Assembly: GCF_043555985.1 (NCBI RefSeq) | Contig: NZ_JBIGIC010000013.1 | Coordinates: forward strand, 1 to 64,000 | DNA: 64,000 bases | Source: Pelomonas candidula | Lineage (GTDB): Bacteria > Pseudomonadota > Gammaproteobacteria > Burkholderiales > Burkholderiaceae_C | Direction: 5' to 3' | Shown here: piece by piece, positions 18,144 through 30,497 of the stretch | Numbering within the stretch: position 1 is the stretch's first letter | Layout: each line of letters starts with the position of its first letter | Program-made: the position numbers and the translations under genes | Notes under the pieces: model-generated | Databases searched by the model: none | Seen by the model: only the letters and a program-made list of their open reading frames with translations | Told to the model about the DNA's origin: nothing

Positions 18144-18791
18144 TCAAATCACTCGGTTGTTGAGCCAGGGTTTGGCTGCAATGCGCTGCGCCTCGTAGGC
18201 GCGGATCTTGTCGGTGTGCTGCAGCGTCAGGCCGATCTCGTCGAGGCCGCCGATCAGGCATTCCTTGCGGAAGGGCTCGATGTCGAAGGCGATCTCGGCG
18301 CCGTCAGGCTTCACCACCACTTGGCGCGGCAGGTCGACGATGAGTTGGTAGCCCGGGAAGGCCTTCACCTCGTCGAACAACTGGCTGATGGCCGACTCCG
18401 GCACCACGATGGGCAGCAGGCCGTTCTTGAAGCAGTTGTTGAAGAAGATGTCGGCGAAGCTCGGCGCCAGGATGGCGCGGAAACCGTACTGCTGCAGCGC
18501 CCACGGCGCGTGTTCGCGGCTGGAGCCGCAACCGAAATTGCTGCGCGCGATCAGCACGCTGGCGCCCGCGTAGCGCGGCTGGTTCAGCACGAAGTCCGGG
18601 TTGGGCTTGCGGCTGGCCGGGTCCTGGCCGGGCTCGCCGTGGTCCAGATAGCGCCATTCGTCGAACAGATTGGGGCCGAAACCCGAGCGCTTGATCGACT
18701 TCAGGAACTGCTTGGGAATGATCGCGTCGGTGTCGACGTTCTCGCGGTCCATGGGCGCGACGAGGCCCTTGTGGAGGATGAACTTGTCCAT
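18144..18791 (-). CDS. leuD: 3-isopropylmalate dehydratase small subunit
   Basis: Swivel-domain subunit that works with LeuC to isomerise 2- to 3-isopropylmalate. 215 residues, with FGCGSSREHAPWAL the signature of the substrate-binding loop. The frame extends upstream, but the conserved start MDKFILHKG at 18791 is right and lies five bases after leuC. The entericidin-like small gene often found between leuC and leuD in relatives is absent here. Confidence 0.98.
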   Translation of the reverse strand: MDKFILHKGLVAPMDRENVDTDAIIPKQFLKSIKRSGFGPNLFDEWRYLDHGEPGQDPASRKPNPDFVLNQPRYAGASVLIARSNFGCGSSREHAPWALQQYGFRAILAPSFADIFFNNCFKNGLLPIVVPESAISQLFDEVKAFPGYQLIVDLPRQVVVKPDGAEIAFDIEPFRKECLIGGLDEIGLTLQHTDKIRAYEAQRIAAKPWLNNRVI

Positions 18792-18796
18792 GGCGA

Positions 18797-20209
18797 TCAG
18801 GCGAGGTTGCGGACGTCGACGAAATGGCCGGTCATTGCGGCCGCGGCAGCCATCGCCGGACTGACGAGGTGGGTGCGGCCACCGGCGCCTTGACGGCCTT
18901 CGAAGTTGCGGTTGCTGGTGGACGCGCAGCGCTCGCCCGGCTCCAGCCGGTCGGCATTCATCGCCAGGCACATGGAGCAACCCGGTTCGCGCCATTCAAA
19001 GCCCGCGCCCTTGAAGACCTGGTCCAGCCCTTCGGCTTCGGCCTGCGCCTTGACGAGGCCCGAGCCCGGCACGACGAGGGCCAGCTTGATGTTCTTGGCC
19101 ACGCGGCCACCGACGCGGCGCACGACGGCCGCGGCCTCGCGCATGTCCTCGATGCGGCTGTTCGTGCACGAACCGATGAAGACCTTGTCGACGTGGATGT
19201 CGCTGATGGCCTTGTTGGGCTCCAGCGCCATGTAGGTCAGCGCGCGCTCGATGGCACCGCGCTTGACGGCGTCCTTTTCCTTGTCGGGGTCGGGCACGCG
19301 GTCGTCCACGGCCAGCACCATCTCGGGCGACGTACCCCAGCTGACCTGCGGGCGGATCTGCGCGGCGTCCAGCTCGACGACCTTGTCGAAGTGCGCACCG
19401 GGGTCGGAATGCAACGTGCGCCAGTAGGCGACGGCCTGGTCCCACTCCACGCCCGTCGGCGAGAACGGACGGCCCTTGACGTAGTTGATCGTCGTGTCGT
19501 CCACGGCGATGAGGCCGGCGCGGGCGCCGGCTTCGATGGCCATGTTGCAGACCGTCATGCGGCCTTCCATGCTCAACGCACGGATCGCCGAACCGGCGAA
19601 CTCGATGGTGTAGCCCGTGCCGCCGGCGGTGCCGATCTTGCCGATGATGGCCAGCACGATGTCCTTGGCGCCGACGCCCTTGGCACATTGGCCCTCGACC
19701 TTGACGAGCAGGTTCTTTGCCTTCTTGGCCGACAACGTCTGCGTGGCCAGCACATGCTCGACCTCGCTGGTGCCGATGCCATGCGCCAGCGCGCCGAAGG
19801 CGCCGTGCGTGGACGTGTGGCTGTCGCCGCAGACGACGGTCATGCCGGGCAGCGTGGCGCCCTGCTCCGGGCCGATGACGTGCACGATGCCCTGACGCTT
19901 GTCGCTCATCTTGAACTGCGTGATGCCGAAGCGGTCGCAGTTGGCGTCCAACGTGTCGACCTGCAGGCGCGACACGGGGTCGGCAATGCCGTGCGAGCGG
20001 TCGGTCGTCGGGACGTTGTGGTCGCTGACGGCCAGATTGGCGCTCAGGCGCCAGACCTTGCGGCCGGCCAGGTCCAGGCCTTCGAAGGCCTGCGGGCTGG
20101 TCACCTCGTGCACGAGGTGGCGGTCGATGTAGAGCAGTGCCGTGCCATCCGGTTCGGAGTGCACGACATGCTCGTCCCAGAGCTTGTCGTAAAGGGTACG
20201 GGAGGTCAT
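18797..20209 (-). CDS. leuC: 3-isopropylmalate dehydratase large subunit
   Basis: Aconitase-type subunit holding the 4Fe-4S cluster. 470 residues. Cluster cysteines are visible in FIGSCTNSR and in the EPGCSMCLAMN stretch, and CGDSHTSTHGAFG is the active-site signature. The start MTSRTLYDK at 20209 follows a good ribosome site and overlaps the stop of the LysR gene by four bases (ATGA), linking its translation to that of the regulator. Confidence 0.98.
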   Translation of the reverse strand: MTSRTLYDKLWDEHVVHSEPDGTALLYIDRHLVHEVTSPQAFEGLDLAGRKVWRLSANLAVSDHNVPTTDRSHGIADPVSRLQVDTLDANCDRFGITQFKMSDKRQGIVHVIGPEQGATLPGMTVVCGDSHTSTHGAFGALAHGIGTSEVEHVLATQTLSAKKAKNLLVKVEGQCAKGVGAKDIVLAIIGKIGTAGGTGYTIEFAGSAIRALSMEGRMTVCNMAIEAGARAGLIAVDDTTINYVKGRPFSPTGVEWDQAVAYWRTLHSDPGAHFDKVVELDAAQIRPQVSWGTSPEMVLAVDDRVPDPDKEKDAVKRGAIERALTYMALEPNKAISDIHVDKVFIGSCTNSRIEDMREAAAVVRRVGGRVAKNIKLALVVPGSGLVKAQAEAEGLDQVFKGAGFEWREPGCSMCLAMNADRLEPGERCASTSNRNFEGRQGAGGRTHLVSPAMAAAAAMTGHFVDVRNLA

Positions 20210-21099
20210 TGCTTTTCTCGAGGAATAAGGGTGTCCACGAAGCGTTGCACCACGGTGGGCAAGCGCTGTTGGCGCAGCACACCCAGGTAATAGTCGCGCT
20301 CGGCCCAAGACTCTTCAAGTCGCAGGCAGCGCACGCCGAAGACGCGCGTGAAGCGCTCGGCGGGATGTTCGGGAAGGACGGCCACGCCCAGGCCGGACTC
20401 GACAAGCTGGGCGATGCCGTCGAAGCCGCGCACCTGCAGGCGCGCGTTCAGCGTCTGGCCGCGGGCAGCGGCCTGTTCGCGCATCAGCTCTTGCGCGCTG
20501 GCGCCTGCGTGCAGGCCGATGAGGTCATAGCCCAGCAGGTCGTCGAAGCTGACCGCCTCGCGGTGGGCCAGCGGATGCTTCAGCGGCACCAGCGCCGCGA
20601 GCCGGCCGCGGGCGAAGGTCCAGGTCTGCACACGGTTGTCCAGCACCGGCGCCGTGAAGATGCCGACGTCCGCACGGCCTTCGGCGACGGCGGCCTGCAC
20701 TTCGGCGCTGGTCAGGTCTTCCAGGCTGATGCGGATCTGGCCATGCGCCTGGGAGAACTCGACGAGGTAAGGCGGCAGACACTCGGCGATCGCGCTGGTG
20801 TTGGACGCGATGCGCAGATGGCCCTTGATGCCGCGCGAGAACTCCATGACCTCGGTTTCAAGGGCGTAGAGCGACGCATGCAGCGAGCGGATGTGGCGCA
20901 CCAGCGCCCGGCCGGCCTCGGTCGGTTCAACCCCACGCGCACGACGCTCGAACAGTTGCACGCCGAGGCGGCTTTCGAGGTCGGACAGGCGCTTGCTGGC
21001 CGCTGCCAGCGCCAGGTGTTCCTGGGCGGCACCGCGCGTGATCGAACGCGTCTGCTCGATCGCCAGCACGAGGTTGAGGGTGGTGAGGTCGTGACGCAT
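20206..21099 (-). CDS. LysR-family transcriptional regulator
   Basis: 297 residues. The N-terminal winged helix-turn-helix spans about 1-60 (SITRGAAQEHLALAAASKRLSDLE). The periplasmic-binding-like effector domain follows at about 90-297. It is the first gene of the leuCDB unit and its stop overlaps the leuC start, so regulator and pathway genes are co-transcribed. The effector is unknown. A leucine-pathway intermediate is a reasonable guess from context only. A dyad sits 17 bp upstream of its start. Confidence 0.9.
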   Translation of the reverse strand: MRHDLTTLNLVLAIEQTRSITRGAAQEHLALAAASKRLSDLESRLGVQLFERRARGVEPTEAGRALVRHIRSLHASLYALETEVMEFSRGIKGHLRIASNTSAIAECLPPYLVEFSQAHGQIRISLEDLTSAEVQAAVAEGRADVGIFTAPVLDNRVQTWTFARGRLAALVPLKHPLAHREAVSFDDLLGYDLIGLHAGASAQELMREQAAARGQTLNARLQVRGFDGIAQLVESGLGVAVLPEHPAERFTRVFGVRCLRLEESWAERDYYLGVLRQQRLPTVVQRFVDTLIPREKQ

Positions 21100-21116
21100 G
21101 GTTGTTTGTCTCCAGC

Positions 21117-21139
21117 ATAGCCTTCGCGAAGAACGCTAT
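21117..21139 (-). promoter_or_regulatory. Candidate LysR operator upstream of the regulator-leuCDB unit
   Basis: ATAGC and GCTAT arms (21135-21139 and 21117-21121 on the minus strand) surround a CTTCGCGAAG palindrome (21121-21130). This fits the T-N11-A dyad style of LysR sites and suggests autoregulation. The outer and inner dyads have slightly different centres. Confidence 0.5.
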
Positions 21140-21180
21140 TCTGCGCCAAAAAACGATTCAGATTTCGCCAACGACGAAAT

Positions 21181-22518
21181 TCAACGAGCCCGTAAGTTTG
21201 CTTCTTTCAACAACCCGCGCAAGGCGTTGCGGCTGTGGGCGCCGAAGTGGCCCAGCAGTTCGGCGATGCCTGCCTGCAGCGCGTCGCGCTGGCCCTGCAT
21301 GCTGCGCGCCAGCTCAGGACCGAGCTGGGCCTCGTTCGCCGCGAAATCAAAATTGGGGTCAGTGACGAATTTCGCCGGCGCGCCAACGACGACGGCCGCA
21401 TCCGTCGCCGGCCCCGCGGCGAAGGCCTCGGCGGCGACAACGTCACGGACATAAGCCAGGCTCCACGGCGGATAGCGCGCGTCGCGGGCGGCGTCGCGCA
21501 GCGCCAGCTCCAGCGGGCCATCGCGGCGCTGGCGAGCGTCGTCGATGATCCAGCGCGTCTGGAACTGCTCCAGCACGAAATGCCGGTTGCCCTGCAGCAC
21601 GACCAGCCCCTGCCGGTCGGCAGGCCAGCCAAGCTGGGCCTTCAGGTTGACCCACATCATGTGGCCCAGCGTCGCGCCCGGCGCGGCGCTGGCGTGGTAG
21701 GGCTGGGTCAGGTCTTCGACATGGTGCAGCGCCAGGCCGGCGAAGCGCCAGCCCCAATAGGCGTGGCCGGTCTGCCAGGCCAGCACGGCCAGGCCGCCGT
21801 ACTGCTGCACGCGCAGTTCGGTGAAGGTGCGGGCGAAGCTGGGCGCCAGCGTGTTGAAGATGGCGCCCTGGTGAAAGAAGCCCATATGGAACGGCGCCTG
21901 CGAGCCGATGGCGACGGCCGGGTTGCCGAAGGGCTGGTTGCCGAAGCCGTACGACGGGTTCGCCGGGCTGCCCGGGTTGTCGTCGAACAGGTTGAGGTCA
22001 TGGCCATAGTCGGGTTCGTCGCAGGCCGTGGCCAGCACCGCCAGCGGGGCGACGGCCTCGCCGGGCTGCAGGGCGACAAAACGCTGTGTGGCGCCCTTGC
22101 CGGGTGTCACGGCGGTGACCTGGGCGGCGTCGATGGCCGGCCGCGTCGGCTCGGCCTCGCGCGGATCGACCTGCAGATACAGCGCCAGCCGACTCTGCGG
22201 CGACAGGCGGAGCGCGCGCAGGAAGGCGGCGCGGCGGTCGGCGGCGCTGCGTTTGGCGTCGGGCACGAAGCGCAGTGCGTCAGGCCGCGGTGCATGGCCC
22301 TTCAGATGCTCGCGGGCCCAGGCCTCCTGCGCGTCCAGCTCACGGGCGAGAGCCGGCTCCTGGTCACGCAGGAAATCGACGAGGGGCTCGGCCTTCACGG
22401 GGGCGGCGCCCGCAACCTCTGGCATGCGCTCGAAGGCGCGGTAGCACATGGGACTGTGGTTGCCCCAGGCCTGCGCCAGGGTGGGCAGCAAAGCCAGCAG
22501 GAAGACGAGGTGGCGCAT
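21181..22518 (-). CDS. Exported zinc-dependent phospholipase C / S1-P1 nuclease superfamily protein
   Basis: 445 residues. A Sec signal peptide of about 17 residues ends AQA, leaving mature Trp18 (WGNHS) as N-terminus. In this superfamily the terminal Trp amine is itself a zinc ligand. Later, HHVEDLTQPYH gives H, D and H at spacings of 4 and 6, as in H118/D122/H128 of the Bacillus enzyme, and HFVLE gives the HxxxE pair. The set of visible ligands argues for an active trinuclear zinc hydrolase in the periplasm or outside. The substrate (phospholipid or nucleic acid) cannot be told. The central 120 residues have no family motif I know. The start at 22518 is chosen for the signal peptide. Confidence 0.7.
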   Translation of the reverse strand: MRHLVFLLALLPTLAQAWGNHSPMCYRAFERMPEVAGAAPVKAEPLVDFLRDQEPALARELDAQEAWAREHLKGHAPRPDALRFVPDAKRSAADRRAAFLRALRLSPQSRLALYLQVDPREAEPTRPAIDAAQVTAVTPGKGATQRFVALQPGEAVAPLAVLATACDEPDYGHDLNLFDDNPGSPANPSYGFGNQPFGNPAVAIGSQAPFHMGFFHQGAIFNTLAPSFARTFTELRVQQYGGLAVLAWQTGHAYWGWRFAGLALHHVEDLTQPYHASAAPGATLGHMMWVNLKAQLGWPADRQGLVVLQGNRHFVLEQFQTRWIIDDARQRRDGPLELALRDAARDARYPPWSLAYVRDVVAAEAFAAGPATDAAVVVGAPAKFVTDPNFDFAANEAQLGPELARSMQGQRDALQAGIAELLGHFGAHSRNALRGLLKEANLRAR

Positions 22519-22805
22519 GGGGCGGCGTTGAGGGCGAAGGCGCGATTCTGGCCCCGCGGCCGAGCAAAGCCTTGCGACCGAACCCACGAAGCCGCTTGTG
22601 GCCGCCCCGCCTTCCGGTGTGCCACGGGCCGGTCAGCCCAGCGCGGCACGCGCAAGTTTTGCTGCGGTGCAGCTTAGGGGGCGGCGCACGCCGCTGCGTC
22701 GGCAGTTCGGGAACGTGAGCTTCGCCATGAACGAACCGCCGCTCTGCGCGGTGCCATGGCCCAAGGCCTGTGAGACGATGATCGCCCCCGATGCCACGAG
22801 GCCCC

Positions 22806-23588
22806 ATGCAAAGACTCCGCGTCCGGCTCTGCCTGCTTGTCGCCCTCCCGCTGATGGCCGCCAGCGTGGCCCGGGCTGAGCACTTCGTCATCGGCGTGGA
22901 AGACGTCGACTACGCGCCGATCATGAGCACCGTCGATGGCGAGTTCCGCGGCTATGCCCGCGACATGCTGGACCTGTTCGCGCGCAGCCATGGCCACAGC
23001 TTCGAGTACCGGCCGCTGCCCACGCGGCGGCTGACCGTCGAACACCTCGGCGCCCGGGTCGATGCCGTCTTCCCCGACAACCCGGCCTGGGAGGCCGACG
23101 CCAAGCGCGGCCAGCACCTGGCCTATTCAGCGCCGGCCGTACCCTTCCAGGACGCGGTGATGGTGCCGGCAGACAAACGCGACCAGCCGCTGCACGAACT
23201 GGGCATCGTGCGCGGGTTCACTCCCAAACGCTTCCTGCCGTTGATAGAGGCCGGCCAGCTGCACGTGACCGAGGCGGGCGACCCGGCGCGGCTGATCCGC
23301 ATGGCGCTGGCCGGCCGCGTCGACGGCGTGCATGTCGCGCTGCCGGTGGCCCGCTACCAGCTGGCGCAGCTGGGCCAGCCCGCGGCGCTCGTGCCCTCGC
23401 CCGCCCTGCCCGCGGCCACCTACGAGCCCCACTACCGCCTCTCAAGCATCAGGCACGCCGAGCTGGTCACCCAGTTCGACCGTTTTCTGCGCGAGGAGCA
23501 ACCGGCGCTCACCGAACTGCTGCACCACTACGGCCTGGACGAAAGGCTGGCGCCCGCGGTGAGCCCCGTCAGCCCAGCGCGGCGATGA
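22806..23588 (+). CDS. Periplasmic solute-binding-like protein (SBP_bac_3 type)
   Basis: 260 residues. Signal peptide at 1-24 (LCLLVALPLMAAS then ARA). The mature chain has the layout of family-3 extracellular solute-binding proteins: an FVIGVED start, a YARDMLDLFAR helix, an FPDNPAW stretch, a second lobe, then a return. No permease or ATPase gene is nearby, so it may be an orphan sensor-like binding protein rather than part of a transporter. The start at 22806 follows CGAGG. A second ATG at 22791 is possible. Its 3' end overlaps the convergent epimerase-like gene by 20 bp. Confidence 0.7.
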   Translation: MQRLRVRLCLLVALPLMAASVARAEHFVIGVEDVDYAPIMSTVDGEFRGYARDMLDLFARSHGHSFEYRPLPTRRLTVEHLGARVDAVFPDNPAWEADAKRGQHLAYSAPAVPFQDAVMVPADKRDQPLHELGIVRGFTPKRFLPLIEAGQLHVTEAGDPARLIRMALAGRVDGVHVALPVARYQLAQLGQPAALVPSPALPAATYEPHYRLSSIRHAELVTQFDRFLREEQPALTELLHHYGLDERLAPAVSPVSPARR

Positions 23589-24036
23589 CGTCGGGCGGCG
23601 CCTGCACCAGCTCGATCAACACGCCCTCGCCGCCGAACGGGAACTGATCGCCGCCCTTGGGGTGGACGAAACAGATGTCATGGCCGGCCGCGCCGCGGCG
23701 GATGCCACCGGGCGCAAAGCGCAGTCCCTGCGACTCGAGCCACTGCACGGCCACGGGCAGGTCATCCACCCACAGGCCGATGTGGTTCAACGGCGTGGCG
23801 TGCACGGCAGGCTTCTTGTCAGCGTCCAGCGGCTGCATCAGGTCCACCTCCACCGCATGGGCGCCGCTTCCCAGCGTGCAGATGTCCTCGTCGACGTTCT
23901 CGCGCTCGCTGACGAAGTTGCCGGTGACGGGCACGCCCAGCAGGTCCACCCACAGGTGGCGCAGCCTGGCCTTGTCGAGACCGCCGATGGCGATCTGCTG
24001 CAGGCCCAGGACTTTGAAAGGTCGGGTGTTGCTCAT
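23569..24036 (-). CDS. mce: VOC-family protein, probable methylmalonyl-CoA epimerase
   Basis: 155 residues, two paired vicinal-oxygen-chelate modules. The second half reads NHIGLWVDDL, then FVHPKG, then GVLIELVQAP, the pattern of methylmalonyl-CoA epimerase (HPK followed by VLIELVQ). Likely metal ligands are H85 and E142. The position of the first His in LNHIA-type motifs is Gln14 here (LQQIAI), and glutamine can ligate metal in glyoxalase I relatives. It ends the operon that contains the mutase and propionyl-CoA carboxylase, which fits conversion of S- to R-methylmalonyl-CoA. A different lactoylglutathione-type substrate remains possible. Confidence 0.65.
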   Translation of the reverse strand: MSNTRPFKVLGLQQIAIGGLDKARLRHLWVDLLGVPVTGNFVSERENVDEDICTLGSGAHAVEVDLMQPLDADKKPAVHATPLNHIGLWVDDLPVAVQWLESQGLRFAPGGIRRGAAGHDICFVHPKGGDQFPFGGEGVLIELVQAPPDVIAALG

Positions 24037-24044
24037 GGTGGTCC

Positions 24045-25239
24045 TCACAGCTTGAGCCGCCCCCACAGCCAGCCTGTCTTGTAGCCGGCCAGCGTGGCGA
24101 TCGATTGTTGGTGGATGTAGGGCAGCTTGCCGCCCCAGCCGAAGAAGCGGTCGCGCAGCCACGGGGCGACGACGGCGTGGGACTGGAACATCGGCGTCAG
24201 GCCCTTGCTGGCCTGGCCGTAGAAGCGCAGGTGGGCGCGGCGGCGGCGCGTGTAGCGCTCGAACACCTGCGGCCAGTCGCCGTCGCCCAGTTCGGCGGCA
24301 AGTTCGTGCGCGTCGATAAGTGCCATGTTGGCGCCCTGCCCCAGCTGCGGGCTCATGCCGTGGGCACAGTCGCCGATGGCCAGCACGCGGCCGTCGTGCC
24401 AGCGCTGCATCCAGACGTCGGCATAGCGGGCCTCGCGCAACTGCCCGGCGTCGTCCAGGCCGGCCAGCAGCGGCGCCACGTCGGGGAACAGCGCCGTCAT
24501 GCGCGCCTTCAGCGGCGCCAGGCCGATGCGCTCGCGCCAGCCTTCGAGCTCCGCAACCGGCAGACTCCAGAACAGGTTGATGCCGCGCTGGTCATCGTCC
24601 GCGTGCGCCCGGCCAACAGGCATCAGCCCCAGCATCTGCGACGCCGACCGGAAACGCTGGCGCAGGTCGATCTGCGGGAAGCCCGGCGGCGCGGGCAGCA
24701 CCGTCCAGACAGCGCCCCACGGAAATGGTCGAGCGCTCTGCCTGACCTTCATGCCCTCGCGCAGCCGCGAGAAGCTGCCGTTGGCGAGGATGAGCGCGGC
24801 ATGACGGGTTGCCACGCCGCCGGCCCCGCGCAGCGTGACGCCTCGCTCGTCCTGCTCGAAGCCCTCCACCGCCACACCGCAATGCCAGCGGATGCCCAGC
24901 TCGCGCACGCGCCGCCACAGCAGGCCCATCAACGCACCGCGCTGCAAGCCCAGGCCGTAGGCGTCCGGGTGGAAGCGCCGGTAGCTCATGTCCAGCACGG
25001 TACGGCCGTCGGGCGTGTCACCGAACAGGCGATCCACGCGCGTGCCCAGCGACAAGGCCTCGTCGAGCAGGCCCATCGCTGCCAGCACGCGTTGCCCGGT
25101 GGGCTGCAACAGCAAGCCGGCACCAATGGGCCTGGGCTCGGGCACGGCCTCGTAGAGGTCGACGGCAACACCGCGCTCGGCCAGACGGATGGCCACCGCC
25201 GCGCCTGCAACGCCAGCGCCAACGATGGCGACTGACGAC

Positions 25240-25247
<8 letters not shown>
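24045..25247 (-). CDS. FAD-dependent monooxygenase (PHBH/UbiH-like)
   Basis: About 400 residues. The FAD Rossmann motif GAGVAGAA stands at the N-terminus, and a downstream GDCAHGMSPQLGQGANMAL stretch contacts the FAD ribityl chain, as in group A flavin monooxygenases acting on aromatic or quinone-like substrates. The start is uncertain. I prefer the TTG at 25247, which overlaps the pccA stop by eight bases, since the ATG at 25283 would add 12 unconserved residues inside pccA. It lies inside the methylmalonyl-CoA operon but has no known role there. The substrate is unknown. Confidence 0.75.
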
Positions 25248-27285
<2,038 letters not shown>

Positions 27286-27296
27286 GGAGTACCTCG

Positions 27297-27587
27297 TTAT
27301 TTCGTCTTGCCCAGCAGCTTCTTGCGCTGCTCGGTGAAGTGCCACCACGGCTGGGCCGGCCCGCCGTTCATGAAGTCGTGCGCGGCCATGAAGGTGTCCA
27401 GCACACAAGGGTCGTGGCGCCGGCCCATGGGGTCGCGCAACGCGTCGTAGGTCTTGTACGGGTCCATGCGTTTCACGTCGGCCGGTGTCGCGATGCCGAG
27501 GCCGACAAGGTCGGCTGCCATCGCCTTGCCGATGTTGGGAATGTCGGTGAGCTGGCGCGCCTCGGCGGCGCAAGTGGCCTTGGGCAT
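27297..27587 (-). CDS. Cdd1-like helix-hairpin-helix protein (pathogenicity locus family)
   Basis: 96 residues. An N-terminal helix-hairpin-helix is visible (LTDIPNIGKAMAADLVGLGI), then DPYKTYDALRD and a C-terminal GPAQPWWHFTEQRK. This fits the small Cdd1 / pathogenicity-locus family, whose function is unknown. The HhH could bind DNA, yet the gene sits between the two propionyl-CoA carboxylase subunits with gaps of 5 and 11 bp, so it is co-transcribed with them. The start at 27587 is chosen to avoid overlap with the pccB end. Confidence 0.75.
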   Translation of the reverse strand: MPKATCAAEARQLTDIPNIGKAMAADLVGLGIATPADVKRMDPYKTYDALRDPMGRRHDPCVLDTFMAAHDFMNGGPAQPWWHFTEQRKKLLGKTK

Positions 27588-27592
27588 GGTGC

Positions 27593-29125
<1,533 letters not shown>

Positions 29126-29136
29126 GAGAACTGCCT

Positions 29137-29526
29137 TCAGTAGGGGAAGTTGATCTCCACGCCGTTGCCGGCGGGGTCTTGCAGGAAGAACTGGTGCTGG
29201 CGCGTGATGTCCGAGCGCACCTCGTGGAAGCTCACGCCCAGCGCAGCGAGATGGGCCGCGGTGGCCTTGTGATCCTCGCCGAAGAAAGCGGTGTGGTCGT
29301 AGGTCGTCGGCCGCGCCGGGTCGACTGGCCCCCGCACCGGCTCGTGAGCGCGCTGTGTGGACAGGTGGACGATGGGATGGCCGCCGGCATAGAGCCAGTA
29401 GCCGTCGCTGTCGAAAGCGGGCCGCGGGCCGACCTCCAGCCCCAGCACGTCGCGGTAGAAGTCGCGCAGCGTCGCCAGCAGCTCAGCCGGCGCACGAAGG
29501 TTGATGTGGTTCAGGCCGGTGATCAT
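29137..29526 (-). CDS. VOC-family (glyoxalase-like) protein
   Basis: 129 residues, a small vicinal-oxygen-chelate protein. Begins MITGLNHINLRAP with the first metal His in NHI, has an internal DHTAFF with a second likely ligand, and ends GNGVEINFPY with the terminal Glu ligand. It overlaps the meaB stop by four bases. In sequence it is closer to generic glyoxalase or fosfomycin-resistance-type VOC proteins than to methylmalonyl-CoA epimerase, which I assign to the other VOC gene of this operon. A second epimerase or a detoxification role are both open. Confidence 0.75.
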   Translation of the reverse strand: MITGLNHINLRAPAELLATLRDFYRDVLGLEVGPRPAFDSDGYWLYAGGHPIVHLSTQRAHEPVRGPVDPARPTTYDHTAFFGEDHKATAAHLAALGVSFHEVRSDITRQHQFFLQDPAGNGVEINFPY

Positions 29527-30497
29527 GCTTGTGCGCTCCTGGACTGGAAGGCGGCCAGCAACTGCCGGGCCGCAGTGGATGCGGGTGTGCGGCCGCCGCG
29601 CACGTCGGCGGTCGCCGCCTCGAGCCGCGCCGCCATGCCGGGCTGGGATACGAAGGCCTGGCGCAGGCCGGCCCGGATGCGCTCCCACATCCACGCCAGC
29701 GATTGATCACGGCGCTTGGCCTGCCACGCGCCGCTGGCCTTGCGGGCATCGCACTGGGCGGCAATGGCGTCCCACAGCGGCGCGATGCCGTCGGCCTTCA
29801 ATGCGCTGACCTGCAGCACACGCGGCGCCGTGTGGGCGTGGGTCGGCAGCAGTCGCAGCGCGGAGGTGATCTGCGCCTGCGCGCGCATGGTGGCCGTCGG
29901 GTCGAGGTCGGCCTTGTTGATGACGACGAGGTCAGCCAGTTCCATGACGCCCTTCTTGATCGCCTGCAGGTCGTCGCCCGCGTTGGGCAGTTGCAGCAGC
30001 AGGTAAAGGTCGGTCATGCCGGCCACGGCCGTCTCGCTCTGGCCGACGCCGACGGTCTCGACGATGACGATGTCGAAGCCCGCCGCCTCGCACAGCAGCA
30101 GCGCCTCGCGCGTCTTCTCCGCCACGCCACCCAGCGTGCCGCTGCTGGGGCTGGGGCGGATGAAGGCGCGCGGGTCCATGGAGAGCTTTTCCATGCGTGT
30201 CTTGTCGCCCAGGATGGCGCCGCCGGAAACGCTGCTGGACGGGTCCACCGCCAGCACGGCGACGCGGTGGCCGCGCTCCAGCAGCAGCAGGCCCAACGCC
30301 TCGATGAAGGTGCTCTTGCCGACACCCGGCACGCCGGAGATGCCCAGCCGCAGCGCGCCGCCGGTGGCGGGCATCAGCGTGGTCAGCAGTGCGTCGGCCT
30401 GCTCGCGGTGGTCGGCCCGCGTGGACTCGACCAGCGTGATGGCCTTGGCCAGCGCGCGGCGCTCGCCGGTCTTCAGGCGCTCGGCAAGGTCGCTCAC
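29523..30497 (-). CDS. meaB: Methylmalonyl-CoA mutase chaperone GTPase
   Basis: 324-residue G3E-family GTPase that protects methylmalonyl-CoA mutase and gates cobalamin loading. The P-loop is GVPGVGKST at 55-63. DPSSSVSGGAILGDKTRM and ETVGVGQSE are switch regions, and NKAD is the guanine motif. The start is GTG at 30497, overlapping the stop of the GNAT gene (GTGA), and is supported by family length. It is two genes from the mutase, the expected linkage. Confidence 0.95.
   Translation of the reverse strand: MSDLAERLKTGERRALAKAITLVESTRADHREQADALLTTLMPATGGALRLGISGVPGVGKSTFIEALGLLLLERGHRVAVLAVDPSSSVSGGAILGDKTRMEKLSMDPRAFIRPSPSSGTLGGVAEKTREALLLCEAAGFDIVIVETVGVGQSETAVAGMTDLYLLLQLPNAGDDLQAIKKGVMELADLVVINKADLDPTATMRAQAQITSALRLLPTHAHTAPRVLQVSALKADGIAPLWDAIAAQCDARKASGAWQAKRRDQSLAWMWERIRAGLRQAFVSQPGMAARLEAATADVRGGRTPASTAARQLLAAFQSRSAQA

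Noticed and set aside
22519..22805. A small gene or clear promoter in the divergent gap before the solute-binding-like gene
   Set aside because: Open stretches have no ribosome site and no -35/-10 pair that I would defend.
29137..29526. The VOC gene next to meaB as the methylmalonyl-CoA epimerase
   Set aside because: It lacks the HPK and VLIELVQ motifs, which the VOC protein at 23569-24036 has.
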